Assembly: GCF_905404315.1 (NCBI RefSeq)
Contig: NC_066276.1
Span: forward strand, 13,410,001-13,474,000
Direction: 5' to 3'
From: Leptidea sinapis
Taxonomy: Eukaryota > Arthropoda > Insecta > Lepidoptera > Pieridae
DNA: 64,000 nt
Both the position numbers and the translations under genes were made by a program. This document shows, one piece after another, positions 39,170 through 52,530 of the stretch (positions are counted from its first letter, which is position 1; each line of letters begins with the position of its first letter). The notes under the pieces are model-generated. The model worked only from the letters and a program-made list of their open reading frames with translations. It was not told where the DNA came from and made no database searches.

Positions 39170-40190
39170 TTCAGGATGCGAACGAGGAATTAGTGAGTGA
39201 ATTAGCTTCTAATAACCCGAGAGGAAAAATAAAATCTGAAAAAATCTGATACAATGATTCCCATTTTCTTTAAAAGGTGATCATCCGCGCATCCCATTGA
39301 ATAGCTTAATCAATATTAGAATTTTGAATCGAGGAAACAACAGTAAATAAATGTTTTTTGACAAAAAAATAAAATAAAAGATAGAAACCTGGACAACATA
39401 AAAAAGAATCAATATAATAATAAGTTTAATAGTTTAATACCGGAAACTGAAAGTTCAAACTCATAGCAACTTAGCAAAACATTAAAAGTGGTTCGCTACT
39501 CCTAATTAGAAATTTTTATGTATCCACAATCTGGAAATAGTTTACGGAAACACACTTCAATCTCATAACGTGAATAATATGAAAATATTTACAAGTTAAA
39601 ACCAATATTACTTCTGAAGGCATTTATTTAGGCCTATGAAATTTTTACTATGATATAGTCAAAATACAGTAATAATAGTGATTATATCCGCTAAACTTGT
39701 ACTGTGATTGTATAAGATAGGACCACCTGCTGAGTTCTAAGTATCCTAAATACAAATCGTTACGAAACAAATATGAGCTTATTTATTTAATATGCGGATT
39801 AACTTGATTAAGAAGAGATATAACGAGAGGTCACACCAAAGGCCCACTCCGACAAAAAGAACTTTGACTAGGAATGTCGCTAATTTAAAAATTTCATTTG
39901 GCTGGTTTGGTTATTAAATATTTTTTGGGTTCAGAATAAAAGTATCGATGATCTCTTTTATCACGATAGGAGAAAAAAAACATATGTACGCACTTGGGAA
40001 CGGGTAACACGACTACTCCTTATGATATATATATATCAAAGTTTTCGCCAAAATACCAAAAAAAGTCTGGTAATTACTAACCTGTATTATGATTTATTGA
40101 CTGACAATAATTGTTTCAATATATTCTCTCCGTCTCAATTTTTTTCCTTCATTAGTCTCTCATTCATTCAGGAATCGGATCAAACACCAC
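39170..40190. other. AT-rich region without recognised features
   Basis: No gene or known repeat end was found. The open frame at 40022-40309 overlaps the MITE that follows. Confidence 0.4.
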
Positions 40191-40193
40191 TAA

Positions 40194-40379
40194 CGGCCCT
40201 TTTCAATATCGTAGCTCTAGTTACGGATAAATTGCTATCACCGTTTAATGACAAGATCTTATCTATCCATAGTTATGTCCAATATAGTTTGTTATTGAAA
40301 TGTAAGTAAGCGTAAAAGGATAGATTTGTCTACCTCTAGTAAGTTAAACTAAGGATATATAGGTTATCGAAAACGGCCG
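40194..40379. mobile_element. MITE with CGGCC termini and TAA target duplication
   Basis: Left end CGGCCCTTTTCAATATCG and right end, in reverse complement, CGGCCGTTTTCGATAACC. TAA flanks both sides (40191-40193, 40380-40382). It belongs to the same family as 20480-20721. Confidence 0.75.
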
Positions 40380-41549
40380 TAAGAGATTACCGACACATTC
40401 ATTTTAACATTCGAAGGCAGTTTTCGCCCTATGTAGTAAGGTCTGGATCTAAGATCAGTAATTTTTTCAAAGATAATTTTAAATGAAAATAATAATTTCA
40501 TATACAAAATCAGATTGTTAGAGGTCTTCAACGAAACAATTACAGCGACAATTCACAAGATGCAATCGACAGAACCATTAGTACTTACCAGTTGCCACAT
40601 TACCTAAGAATTAACATTCTGACCTAAATACATGCAGCCTACACCACGCACAAGCAACACTACAGGTGTACAAATGGATCCACTTCAATTAACAATAGAA
40701 CACTTAGGTACATGCTGATTACCTTCATGTACCTGGATGTGATTATGTTGATGTACCTTTATGTGGTACGTGTAATGTTACTATTGTGGTAACAGCTGAT
40801 AAATACGTATAAATACCATATAATACTAATCAGTTGTAAAACTAAAGTTTATGAAATAAACATCTGCATATTTTACGCTGTCATATCAAAAATCAAATCA
40901 AATCATTTATTAATAACACCATTGTTACAAGTAAAAAAATAAGTAAATAAATAATTAGAAGTATCATTTTAGATAGGTAGGGAAGTACTCACAGTAAAGT
41001 AATACTCACAATCACAAGAATACAATATTATGTAATTTAAGTTATGGTATAAAAAAATACGTAATCCAAATTAAGTGTACCTATGCAAGTATTACCTAGT
41101 CAAATCTCCCTGCAGCAATTAGAAAAGTAGAAGTGTGCAAGAAAAAAGAATTTAATGGATTCTCTAAAATAAATTTATTTCCAAGCCAAATTTCTAAGAT
41201 CTATGAGCCTGAAAAATTCGATATCTGGATAGCGTGCATCCACAGGCCCGACTCTCCACCTTTCACTTAACTGTAACTTTCTTCAATGAACTTCATTGCA
41301 AAATCTTTCTAGACGATATGACACCTTATGCAGCTTAATCGATTAAACTTTTCGTTGTGGAAATATGTGGGTTTCTATTATCATAAATATTTTCTAATGT
41401 AATTTGATCTTTAAAAGAAAGCCTGTTGAGATTCTTGCACACGTTTTTCTCAGATCTAAGACATATCCTTTCAAGTTTTGGATTTTTTTACATGTACCAT
41501 AAATAAGCTGCCAACGTTTCTGTGGTGTTATAAGAGAACCTGAACACCT

Positions 41550-41967
41550 AGAGACCCCGCAAACTGCAGACTTTTGATCGGCCGATAGTTTGGTTGGTTT
41601 CTTAATCAGTATGAAGATGTATGAGATTGCGCACATTATAACGATTCAGTATTGGCCGACAAAAAAGTTTGATGGGCTACACGATTGCCTTCAAACTGAA
41701 CCGTCAGCAAACTATCGGCCGACTGTTAAATCAGTACAGCGCTCTTCTAGGCGCGCACACCACCGATTGTTTAGTTGGCCAGACTCATCAATTTAAAACT
41801 AATAGCGAATCGTCCCTAAAACTGTCGGCCGATAGTTGTCTAGTGTGCGCACTCATCACAGACCCAACTGTTTAGTCGGGCCAGTGATGTAGTGAAGTAA
41901 GCGCACTTAACAGCCGAACTCAACCAAACTATCGGCCGATTGAAAGTGTGCAGTTTGCGGGGTCTCT
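41550..41967. mobile_element. MITE with about 45-bp inverted termini (GAGACCCCGCAAACTGC)
   Basis: The left arm GAGACCCCGCAAACTGCAG is followed by ATCGGCCGATAGTTTGGTT. The right arm is its reverse complement with a few mismatches and ends GCAGTTTGCGGGGTCTC. Internal sequence repeats CGGCCGATAGT-type motifs in both orientations. The flanks are CTA and TTA, close to a TWA duplication. No transposase. Confidence 0.85.
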
Positions 41968-41999
41968 TACCATCAAGTGGTTTGTGCTCCTATCTAATA

Positions 42000-42420
42000 A
42001 CAACCATTATGTTATAACCTACTTCCAAAAAGGAGGAGGTTCTCAATTCGTCTGTATGTTTTTTTATGTTTGTTGCCTCAGAACTTTCGACTCGGGGTAT
42101 CGATTGTGCCCTCTATATATATAAAAAAAGAATTATTTCTTTTTTTATTTAAAACCTCATGCTTCCCGTGTTAGTTCCCCATTTTAAAACGTATATCAGC
42201 CAAAGTAGGTTTGTAACTACATACGTAGTTAAAGGTGTGATGTGCATAAGTCGCACGCGCGACGTGAGGAGGCGAGAGCGGGGCCGCTAACTAGAATTAG
42301 AATAATTAATTGGATTGTATAAAAATACGCAATTATATTTATACTTTTTAGTGCATCTTATATAATATTGTTTTGGAATAGTGTTTTTTAAGTCTGTTGT
42401 TTTTTGTAATTAAAAACAAT
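42000..42420 (+). repeat. Interspersed repeat family G, second copy
   Basis: AAAAAGGAGGAGGTTCTCAA at the left, then a segment matching 22990-23220 in reverse (AGTAGGTTTGTAACTACATA, AATTAATTGGATTGTATAAA). A short CpG-rich stretch (about 42243-42290) lies inside. Confidence 0.5.
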
Positions 42421-45067
42421 TGCAGAACAGATATATATAATTATCTTAAATAGTACGCGGTGTACTTCCCTTGTTCGTTTGGAAACGGAGACTTTTCAAT
42501 AATCATAGTACCTACACAGTTTGTTGTAATGCTCAAGCACTATTAATGGTGTTCTAAACACGAGTTATGCGGCATCACTTTATGCAGTTATAAAACATGA
42601 CATACAGTTAAATTTTGATCATTTAACTAACATAACCCGTTTTGGTGTAATATAGGTAAGTGGGTGAGATGAACGAGTTTCATTTTGTAACTCAATTACA
42701 GTTCAAGCCAATTCATTAATATTAATAGATGCACGCAACAAATGTTGTTATGGGATAATATGAAAACTGTGCATGCTGTAGGAATTTTACTAATCGATTG
42801 ATCTCAACTGTGAGCAGATATAAGTTCGACTCTACAACATAGTATTTTATTTAGTTTAAAAATGAGACATTTCATAGAATAGTAGGGTTTCCGAGTCACC
42901 TGATGGTAACGGCTCACCGACGCCATATTCTCTTGCAACTCCAGAAGAATCACAAAGGAGTTACTGAAGGTTGAGTTGAAGGTTGTATTAGTTCTAATAT
43001 ACTGTCAAACGAATTAAAGTCCTCAGAACTTTACCAATCAATTTTACAAGTAATATCAAATGAAATATTCTTTAGGTGCTTCGCTTATTACTGCAGTATA
43101 TTAACACCTGACAGTAAATGCTAAAATGATCTTGTCACCAAGACTGTTGAAAACTTGGGAATACTGCACAAAGATGTTCATTTCACATTTTGGTTGTACT
43201 TGGAAGCAACTTCCTTGACACCGTTACAGTGGAGGATCACACAAGCTAATGTGAACCAGTGAGGATCATATATACGTTTGAATTCGTCGATAGATTGAAT
43301 TCAAATGTTTAAATGAATTTTCTCAGTATATGTTGTTTAACTAAGCGAGTTTCGCTTGACTTACTTTTCTCTGCCTTTTTCCGTGTATTGTTAAGTGATT
43401 ATGTTGTTTTGCTTAGTCAATAATAGTTCATTCATTTAGATGCGGGAACGCTCCACCACTCATAAAGAGTGGGGCGGAGAGAGGCTTAAAGGCAGAGTAG
43501 ATGATGAGAGAATATGCTGAAGACACAGTTTGCCTTAACCATTTTAGACCAATGGTATTGCAGACATCCATTCTAACTTGCGTGGTATTTCTCAATCGAC
43601 TGGATGAACTGACAGGGATACCATAAAAACGAGTACATTCACTCCAGTTAGTTGCAATTTGCGACAAGAAGAATTATACTAGGCAGCTTTGGTAGCTTAC
43701 TATCGAGTATAACCTCAAAATAATCAAACAATCCCCCCTCTTGAATTTAATTAAATAATAGCCACAGATCACAAACAATCAAGTGAGCCTTATATGCGTG
43801 ACATACAAAATGTGTACGTATACAGTAGAATAGTTAATAAGAGCATAATTAATGGATATTCATACAACAACATACAACCTTGGTTAATATCCTAGACTAA
43901 GTCATATAATACCATATCAAGTTTGCATCTAACAAAAACCTATACGCAATTGAACATCGAATTAATAGAGCCAAGCGATGATGAATATTGAGTATTTTTT
44001 CAATAAAATTCTTTATGTTTGTTAATAAACAGTTTTTTCATTCTACATCATCAGTCAATAAATAAAAAAATAAAATCAATAAATATATGACTGCAAATGA
44101 GACACTAAATTGATAATGTTATTGTATTTAACCTTTCTTAATTTCGCAATAAAACAAATTAGGCGCCTCAATAAGTGGGCATCGATTTAGGGTTTGCCTC
44201 CACTAAGTCAAAACGTTATTCTTCGTGTATAAATAAAATATTTTAACTTGCATTCATTATGTGTAAACAAAACGGGCCATATTAAATTAAATAGGATGAA
44301 ATACATTATTATGATCTTACAGTCATCAAAATACTTGACAGCATAAAAGATGGTTATTGTCTTCACTTCATATAAAAATAGTTACCTTGGATCAGGAAAT
44401 AATGACTTCGAAGAGAATGAGGGCAGTTAGAGGAGGCTCTTAACAATAGAAGGGCAACTGAAATTGTCGTGTTGAAAATAAATAGAATATTTAAAAAAAA
44501 AAGTTTAAAACAAATAAATACCATAAAGTGTATAAAAATAAATAAAATGTCCATGTTTAGCATTTTGGTCAGGACCGTTGAATCTATATTTGAAGACGCT
44601 ATGAAGACTGTGAAGACGAGAATATAGGTGGAGCATAGATTTCATGCTCATTAAGTAATATGTATATTTACCACCTTTCCATTTTTAGCTTCAAGTGGAA
44701 AAAAGCTTTAGTCTGATTTATACAGAAAGCTCTGCCGCAACGCGTTTCGTTGCAGTGGGTGGCGTACTTAACGTACACTGATACATATAAATTTTAAACA
44801 TAATATGGAGCTCGATCCGTAGCATTTGACAAACGCGTTTTCAATTAAACCAAGTCCTTCAACGGACATCGGACACGTTCTAATGCCGATATAAAAACCT
44901 AATAAAAACGACATTTGGCAAAGTTATGCAAAGGTCGCCCCCGAAGCGCCATAATCTATTTTAGAATGATTTGACAACATTTTTTAAAGATCATACAAAA
45001 ATACTTAAATAATTTAAATCATAAATTATAATTAATGGGTTTATTGGTGCTCGTGTCTTAGTGACAT
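42421..45067. other. AT-rich region, few features
   Basis: Bases 42885-42960 hold a degraded fragment of the family B LINE 3' UTR in reverse (CACCTGATGGTAACGGCTCA). Nothing else was recognised. Confidence 0.4.
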
Positions 45068-45442
45068 CACACATCCCTACTATAAATGTGAATGTAAGTT
45101 TGTTTGTTACGCTTTCACGCCTAAGCCCCCGAACCGGTTTTGATAAAATTTAGTACACTAGATAGACTAGAGCTTGAAAAAGGACATAGGCTAAAATAGA
45201 GGGGTTGAAATAGGGGATGACAGTTTATATGAAAATTCGTCATTAACGAGGATGAAATAGGAGATTTAAGTTCACAGGGAAATTCTTTTAAAGAGACTGT
45301 CCACAATAACAACGGATATGCGCTGTATCATAGAACAGCGGAAAGAGCAGTTTGTATGTTTATTATTTGAAAAGTATCTTAAATAATAAAAATAACTGCC
45401 CAAACTATTCAACGCGGACGAAGTTGCGGGTAAAAGCTAGTT
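45068..45442 (-). repeat. Short interspersed element (CGTCCGCG family), copy 1
   Basis: In reverse it runs from CTAGCTTTTACCCGCAACTT and TCGTCCGCGTTGAATAG to GTAACAAACAAACTTACATT and TATAGTAGGGATG. The same element lies forward at 54778-55096. It is widespread in Lepidoptera; class not assigned. Confidence 0.65.
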
Positions 45443-45569
45443 GTTAATAAATAGGAGCGAATCAGAAGCAACTGCCGATTGTTTATTGTACATTATTAAG
45501 TTTTTTTTCTTGGTGCTGCGGAACAGGGTGCTGTTCAGCTACACTTGCACTGCACACAATAGGGTGAGA

Positions 45570-45650
45570 GCGCACTGGCTACTAGCGCACTGGCTACTAG
45601 CGCACTGTCTGAGCGTGTCTGAGCGGTGCGCGATGTTATGACGTCACGCG
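45570..45650 (+). repeat. 15-bp minisatellite beside a CpG-rich stretch with a TGACGTCA site
   Basis: GCGCACTGGCTACTA occurs twice in tandem from 45570, followed by a partial third copy (GCGCACTG) and two GTCTGAGCG units. TGACGTCA at 45639-45646 is a perfect CRE/ATF core. No gene was found next to it, so a regulatory role is only a possibility. Confidence 0.5.
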
Positions 45651-46934
45651 GGCATTCAGTCATAATCTTTGTTTTTTTTTAATAACACGGGAACGAAAAT
45701 TATTGTTACTTTAAAACTATTCGCTAGATTTGATTGCAATAAAAACTAGTCTATTTCTACTCATATAAGTTGTGATATTCTACATTGTTTTTTAAATTTA
45801 AAATGTGAGTTTATGGCCAAGCTTACTTGATGTCACCTATTTAAGTAAAACATCGTGAGTTCTACGACTACAGTGTGTCAAAGAGAGACCACATTAACAT
45901 CTGTTAAGCGTAATTAACATTAGAACAGCGTTGCATTGCACGATGCACGTGACTGGCGCAAACCGGCCGCATTGTAATATACACAATAACAGATAAATAT
46001 TTGTGACAACCATGAACGGAGAACTGTCTAACTTAACTATAAGCACAACATTGATGTCAATTAATGTTTGTTTCCAAAGTATCAATACAGATCAATTAAA
46101 AGTGCCTCAAATATTTTGAAATAAATAATTAATTGTATCATATTATTATATTAAGGTGACATAGACAGATTTATTGAAGACACTAGCTGATGAAAACTAA
46201 CTACGCAACCGAAATCATAAGTTTTTTGTTGTTCCTTTGTCTCGCACTGTTGCGTGAAGTATCTTGCCAATACTGCGCATACTCTCCATGTTAAATGTAT
46301 TAGTTGTTACCAATCCTTACTGCGATTTTGTTGAGTTGAAGAAGACATTGCAGAACATAAATATGGTAGCGGTGATAGTAATGTCCTTTCATTGCGGTTG
46401 AAATAATGTTATCCTAGCAACATGTACCAGCACTTCATATGCAGTTTAGAGGTTCATGCACAATGCAGGTTTCACTTCTGTCATTTGCACTTTGTACTCA
46501 CGCAATTATTTTAATTACTGTGAGAAGAATGTTGTATATTATAAAGTTTAACTTATATGTATATCTTTGACAAGTGCTTCTGGTCTGTCACCGTATATAT
46601 ACCACATATTATGTGATAATTTGCCTTGAACTGTGACAGTATGAGCTGAATAGCGACATCGTTTAAGAGTCGTATACATTTAAAAACGACGTCGAAAGGG
46701 ATCTATTGAACGAGAAAATTAACAGGAGTAACTAAATAAAATAAAATACTTTCAGGGAGATAAAAAGGCGCGTAATTAAAACTGAATTTTAAAAATATAA
46801 CTACATTATTTATTTGTGCCTGCAACTCTCTAATATCTTAATTAGTATGTTCACGGCCGACAGACGACTGGTGTTAAAAACCTCATAATTATCAAAGTTT
46901 AAAAATCACTTTGAATCGTCAATTTTTAAAGGGA

Positions 46935-47215
46935 CTAATAATGAAATAAAATAAAATTGCCTTTATTATTACTACTAACTTAATTCTTATAAATAAAACT
47001 TAAATTAACTTAACTAGTAATTTGTCTTTCGACACAGGCCTCCTCTAAGGACTTCCACTTTATTCGTTCTCTAGCTACTCTCATCCATTCCGGTCCTGCT
47101 ATCCTTTTAAAATCCTCCCACCTTTTAATCTGTCTACCTTTCCTTCGTTTCCCGTCTCTTGCATACCATTCTGTAACGGTCTTTGTCCATTTCTCTTTCT
47201 TTTCCCTAATAGATA
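46935..47215 (-). mobile_element. RTE-like LINE C-terminal fragment with TAAA tail
   Basis: The minus frame reads KWTKTVTEWYARDGKRRKGR, QIKRWEDFKRIAGPEWMRVA, RERIKWKSLEEACVERQ. It is followed by a 3' end rich in ATAAAATAAAATAAAATTGC on the plus strand. The pattern is GRxxxRWxDD...A(R/Q)ERxxWKSLEEA. Confidence 0.8.
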
Positions 47216-47889
47216 AATAATAACTTTATCCAAATATAATTTACTGCGAAAAGTGGTTCGTTCTTAATCGTATAAATAATAAAAAGCAATAGCTTGTAAG
47301 TTGTAACCAATGTTAATCACGATTAGTAACGCTTATGCCCGCTGTGACAAATGGACCGCGAGATTGCTCAGATCTCAATTACAGGCCCAGCTAGTTTATC
47401 GAGTTATGTCAACACGCCCCGAAACTTGACCAATAAATATACAAAACATACTTGCCTTACTATAGACATAAAACTGGCCGTGCCCCTCGACTTTGTTTAG
47501 CGAAATGAATAGAGTGATCCAATCGTAAATTTTAAGGTCATAGAGTTTTTTTTTTATTAAACTTTTTAAATTTTTAAAATTCTATTTATTGAGTTAAAGA
47601 AGATGTAGTGACGGATATTGAAAAGGCAATATTGAGGTGGTATGGTCGTGCCCGTGTAGAGCTAATAGATTAAAGTACAGTGACTGCACAAATTATAAGC
47701 GAAAGAGAAAACTTATAAGAAAATCTCACCAGATTATGAAGTATGTAAGATTATGGTAATAACATCACCAACGCATTTTACTTTCAAAATTTCGGGAATT
47801 TAAGGAGCAGTTTCATATTCAGGTACAGTAGAAATGACCTGAAAAATGTTTGCCGCGAGATATTCACCGCGGAACAATTCTCTAGCATA

Positions 47890-48237
47890 TTTTTTTTATA
47901 TCGAATAGGAGGACAAACGAGCGTACGGGTCACCCGGTGTTAAGTGATCACCGCCGCCCACATTCTCTTGCAACACCAGAGGATTCACAGGAGCGTTGCC
48001 GGCTTTTAAGGAAGGTGTACGCGATTTTTGAAGGTATCCATGTCGTAACGTCCCAGAAACACCGCACAAGGAAGCTCATTCCACAGCTTTGTAGTACGTG
48101 GAAGAAAGCCCCCTTGAAAACCGCACTGTGGAGGGCCGCCACACGTCCAGATGGTGGGAATGATATCTTAACTTGTGGCGTGTCGTGCGAAGGTGGAATT
48201 CGGCGGCAGGAATCACGTTAAACAGCTCTTCGGATTC
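47890..48237 (-). mobile_element. LINE 3' tail (family B), longest copy
   Basis: The minus frames give EESEELFNVIPAAEFHLRTT, RHKLRYHSHHLDVWRPSTVR and FSRGLSSTYYKAVE, with a shift before the KSRQRSCESSGVARECGRR tail. It extends further 5' than most copies and shows the sequence context of the LINE piece captured in the exon array. Confidence 0.85.
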
Positions 48238-49060
48238 TTCAGCAAATCTAACGAATTTCACTATCATAAATCACTGCTATGTTCACTTCAATGTATAATG
48301 ATCAGATTATGATACGTAAGTATTTTTAACCAGTCGTAAGAGTATAAGAAACATGATTCAAATACTGGCTCCAAAGCAAATTAAACTCGATCCTAAAATC
48401 AAGCAAGCAATCACAACAACAGTGTCGATTTCAAAATAATTGCAACATTGGTTGACAAAAGTTACATGATTGTTAGTCTTGTAGATTGCATTAATTATTT
48501 CAAGCATGGCGCAGTGTATGAGCATTAACATAATATTATTGAAATTCTTAACTGGTAAGCAAATAAGTTCTGCAAAGCGCAAATTTCACAAAAGTAAAAT
48601 GGTAGCAACAATGCAATTTTCAGAAAAAAAATCTTCATTATAAATGATATGCCAACGTGAGTAGCAGTACTTTTGATTGTAATCCAATAGATCCAAGAAA
48701 GAAACAGCATGAATATGAACAGCAAAAAACATTTTCATGTGTAAATTCAGCAAATTACACCATCCACGTAGTAGAAAACACCAATTTGCACCACCACGAG
48801 TAGACAAGCACGCGAGGGAGCATTGATTCCAAATTAAAGTCAAAAAGAATAAAATAAATAATTTGCAATGACAGTTGATATTTCTATCTATCCTTAATAA
48901 TTCTTATTTATTGAATATTATTTGAAGTGATTCAAGAATATCGCTTACAAGGCACACAAAAGCTCCAATGCCGATGCTGTAGAAGACATTGCAACGTAAA
49001 TATTTTGAATTGAGGTTAAGCTTCATTTTTTCTACATTCATGAAGAATTTAAGGTATAGT

Positions 49061-49290
49061 CTTAGATAATTTATACATCTAGGTAGTCTCTTGCTGTTAG
49101 ACACCCGATAAAAACAGGCCAGGAATATTAGTTTAGTGTGCGTGACAACCTACGTCTTACACTCGTTATTTGTATGAAACTTTGCCTTAGTGTGCGTGAA
49201 TTGCTCAAAATCGAGGCTAGTTCGAAAGTTCAATTTTTTTCGACGTTTTCACAGCTGTCATAGTCTATCTAGACGTATAAATGATCTAAG
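49061..49290 (+). mobile_element. MITE, CTTAGATCATTTATACGTCT family (full length)
   Basis: A terminal inverted repeat of about 30 bp: left CTTAGATAATTTATACATCT, right end GACGTATAAATGATCTAAG. No coding capacity. The flanks share GGTATAG / GGTTATAG, an imperfect target duplication. Fragments occur at 263-310, 2040-2210 and 2432-2477. Confidence 0.8.
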
Positions 49291-49569
49291 GGTTATAGCC
49301 TATCTCTCATTAGGCTACAGCTAACCTTAGATATTGATTTTTGTTAATAATTTAAGTGAATAAATCTAAAAACAGTAATACCATATACCGAATTGTACTT
49401 CGTGTCCTCTTGTAAATCAGTGTACTACATTAGCATTGGTTCAATCAATGCTGCAACTAAGGAGACATTACCGTATTAAAATCATAACGTGTTCAATTGA
49501 CAAAAACAAAATATTGGGGTGAATTGATATGATGTCGAGCAGTCATAGTCATGTCCCATTTAATATAAG

Positions 49570-49935
49570 TGGCTGACCCGACAGACGTTGTTCTGTACAT
49601 AATAAATATAATACTGTTTTTTTGTAAGAATTTATCAATAATATTTTATAACATCAAGAATTATTTCGTAAAATAATGAAATTGTTTCACAGCAGAACTG
49701 TCAAACCGTGCGTCAATAAATTATCTCATAGAAAAGATCCCAAATCGAAATAAAAACTATCCTATCTCTAAAGTTTTACTAAAGTGTACTCCACGAAGTA
49801 ATCCCCATTAAAATCCGTTGACTAGTTTAGGAGTTCACTGGAAACAAACATCAGAACACTGGATTTATATATATTAAGATTAAGACAGGCTTACAGAGCT
49901 ATGTCCACGCAGACGAAGTCGCGGGCACAGCTAGT
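49570..49935 (+). repeat. Interspersed element family C, copy 3
   Basis: It starts GGCTGACCCGACAGACGTTG, has a deletion around the ATATGTCCATAC segment, and ends CGAAGTCGCGGGCACAGCT. The end resembles the CGTCCGCG family, so the copy may be a nested join. Confidence 0.75.
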
Positions 49936-50209
49936 TACGCATAAAGCAACAAATATTTTTTTGTTATAGCAATGTAAACAGATCTTGAGTCACAAGAAAG
50001 TGAAACCACCAGTCGCCTCCGCGCCGCCCACCCAATTGTCCAAACAGTTAACAGCTGACACATCGACCGCGTGCGATCATGCTAATGCAGAGATCGAATG
50101 CAAATATGCTCTATCGTGCACGAAAACCGTATAATTCAGTGCCGGACGGTTTTTGGTCAACAGAGATGTATTGATTGTTATTTTACAATTAAGTTTACCA
50201 ATGAGATTA

Positions 50210-50440
50210 CCCTTGCACAGGATGCCGGCTAGATTATGGGTACCACAAAGGTATGTGTAAACATTACTGTGTTTCGGTCTGAAGGGCGCAGTAGGTAGTG
50301 AAATTACTGGGCAAATGAGACTTTACATCTTACGTTTCAAGATGACGAGCGCAATTGTAGTGCCACTCAGAAATTTTGGGCTTTTCAATAATACCATCAG
50401 CTGAACGTCCTGCTCGTCTCGTCCCTTATTTTCATCCAAA
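50210..50440 (-). repeat. Interspersed repeat family A, copy 6 (deleted)
   Basis: It starts CCTTGCACAGGATGCCGGCT in reverse orientation; it lacks the GCGCCTATTTCTGCC part and the second hairpin arm. Confidence 0.8.
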
Positions 50441-51372
50441 AAATCCGCTGTAGCAACAAATAAGAAAAACAAGATGGCCAACTGCATAAAGACCGCAAAT
50501 GGTGTTAGCTGATGATCGGCAATGATGATGAAGGGAATATTAAGATAACAAAGAAACTTCAATAATTAGCTCTAATAACCAATAAACGTAAAAAATTATG
50601 TAAACTGTCCTACACATAACGAATTTCAAGTTCTCACAACAGTCACAATATGCTTTCCTCTTTGAGTCCGACTCGCTCTTGAACCTTTTAATGATTGCGC
50701 ATCTACAACACGAACGGTGCAAGGTGTTGGATGCTGGTAAGGTATAGGCTTTTTATTAGGTTTCTGACTATTATACAAAATCGCAGTAATGTACAATTAG
50801 CAATGATTTTTCTTTGTTTCCTATTTTCTACGGAATATTTTTTATTTAAAATTTTATGTACTAAGTTTCATTGGGATTCTATTAACGAGCTACTTTTCCA
50901 TGTGTTTCATTATTCAAAATATAAGTTAACCGAGCGTTAAATATCAGCCAATCACATTATGAAACCTGAATAGAAATCAAGACACTCAATCTCGAAACAA
51001 TGGATGAGCGAAATATTGCTTTAATAATATCGTTATTAATAAATTCAACAAACTAGTGACATCCGAATGACAGTCGCTCACTACAGAGAGAAGTACGAGG
51101 AGGTATTATAGAGCAGGAGAGTATAGACTATAGATAGCTCTAGCGTCGATGAGATATTTTAGCTGGTAGTATTAAATTCAATCAAATTCTGGAAAATTGC
51201 TACAAAAAATTTTCATCGATTATATATCTTACTGAAATAACTATTATTCCAGATTGTTTAAGCGATTAAGAAAAAATAAAAAAGCATTAGATAATAAATC
51301 AAGAAAATCCGCTTTTAATGTAATCCATTAGATTACTGTTCATTGTCAGTACATTTATGAAAATTTAATATA

Positions 51373-51770
51373 CTTTCACAAAAATCGTCACCTTTTTGGC
51401 TCCTAATGGTGATTTTCATTATTATAACACTAAAAATAAGAGATTGCTTGTAATTAATTCTAGTACGTGAATGTATACACTTTTTTAATAAAGTCCCAGC
51501 CACTGTTCAGGCATTATCTATAAATAAATTTAAATGTTTCAATAAAAAATGGCTCTGTCGTAAATCCTACTACTCCACAGCTGAAAATCTAAGTGATCGG
51601 ACAGCCTGGGACTAGATTATGATTATTTTATAGCAATAGCAATGACAGTACAATATTGTATATTTTATTAAAAAGCGGTATAGTATCTAGTATATTAGAA
51701 AGGACATCAAAAAGAATTCTCAAAGAATCAATTTTGAGAAAATAATTGCCTTTTATGCCTTTTATTTCTT
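51373..51770 (+). mobile_element. LINE 3' end (family D), most complete copy
   Basis: The plus frame reads FFNKVPATVQALSINKFKCF, NKKWLCRKSYYSTAENLSDR, TAWD and a stop, followed by a 3' UTR ending AATCAATTTTGAGAAAATAA. It is a typical non-LTR reverse-transcriptase C-terminus; 5'-truncated. Confidence 0.8.
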
Positions 51771-52207
51771 TGACCCTACATTTTCGTTTTGTTTGTTAGT
51801 TTAAATAAATTATACTAAAAATTAACAAAAGACTATCCCTGTCGAGTGTAATACGTGAAGCCCATGTAATCTCACCGCTTATCAACAACATTAAGTCGAG
51901 TTATTATGTAAACATTAAAAAAGAATCGCTATCTATATGGTTGTACGTGTGTCACCCACTTAAACCTTAATGTATACGTGTAGGCAGCTCTCGAAGTGAA
52001 ATTTTGAGTAAATAGGCAAAACAAACATATTTCATTAATAATTAATAAACTGACATTTACGCTGACAACATAATAGGTCTGGGAGAAACGATGCATCGCA
52101 TTTTATATTGTAGACTCGAGACATTTTATTAAAGTTTATTTACATTTAATTACAATATTTTAATATGTGACATTTTGTTCGATGACTTTTTTAAAATATT
52201 GTACCTG

Positions 52208-52530
52208 TGTGACATTTTTTTATGAAAATAAGGGACGAGACGAGCAGGACGTTCAGCTGGTGATAATTGATACGCCCTGCCCATTACAATGTAGTGCCGC
52301 TCAGGATTCTTGAAAAACCCAAAAATTCTGGGCGGCCCTACAGTTGTGCTTGTCACCTTGAGAGATAAGATTTGCCCTCTCATTTGCCCAATAATTTCAC
52401 TAGCTACGGCGCCCTTCAGGCCGAAACACAGTAATGTTTACTATATATTACTGCTTCACGGCAGAAATAGGCGCCGTTGTGGTACCCATAATCTAGCCGA
52501 CATCCTGTGCATAAGAGCCTCCCACTGGTG
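52208..52530 (+). repeat. Interspersed repeat family A, copy 7
   Basis: It runs from TTTTTATGAAAATAAGGGAC to GTGCATAAGAGCCTCCCACT. The hairpin arms GTGCCGCTCAGGATTCTTG and AATTCTGGGCGGCCCTAC are present. Confidence 0.88.

Noticed and set aside
41394..41636. 80-residue minus-strand frame with GSLITPQKRWQLIYGTCKKI
   Set aside because: It runs into the MITE arm at 41550, with no recognised domain. It could be a LINE scrap, but support is too thin to annotate.
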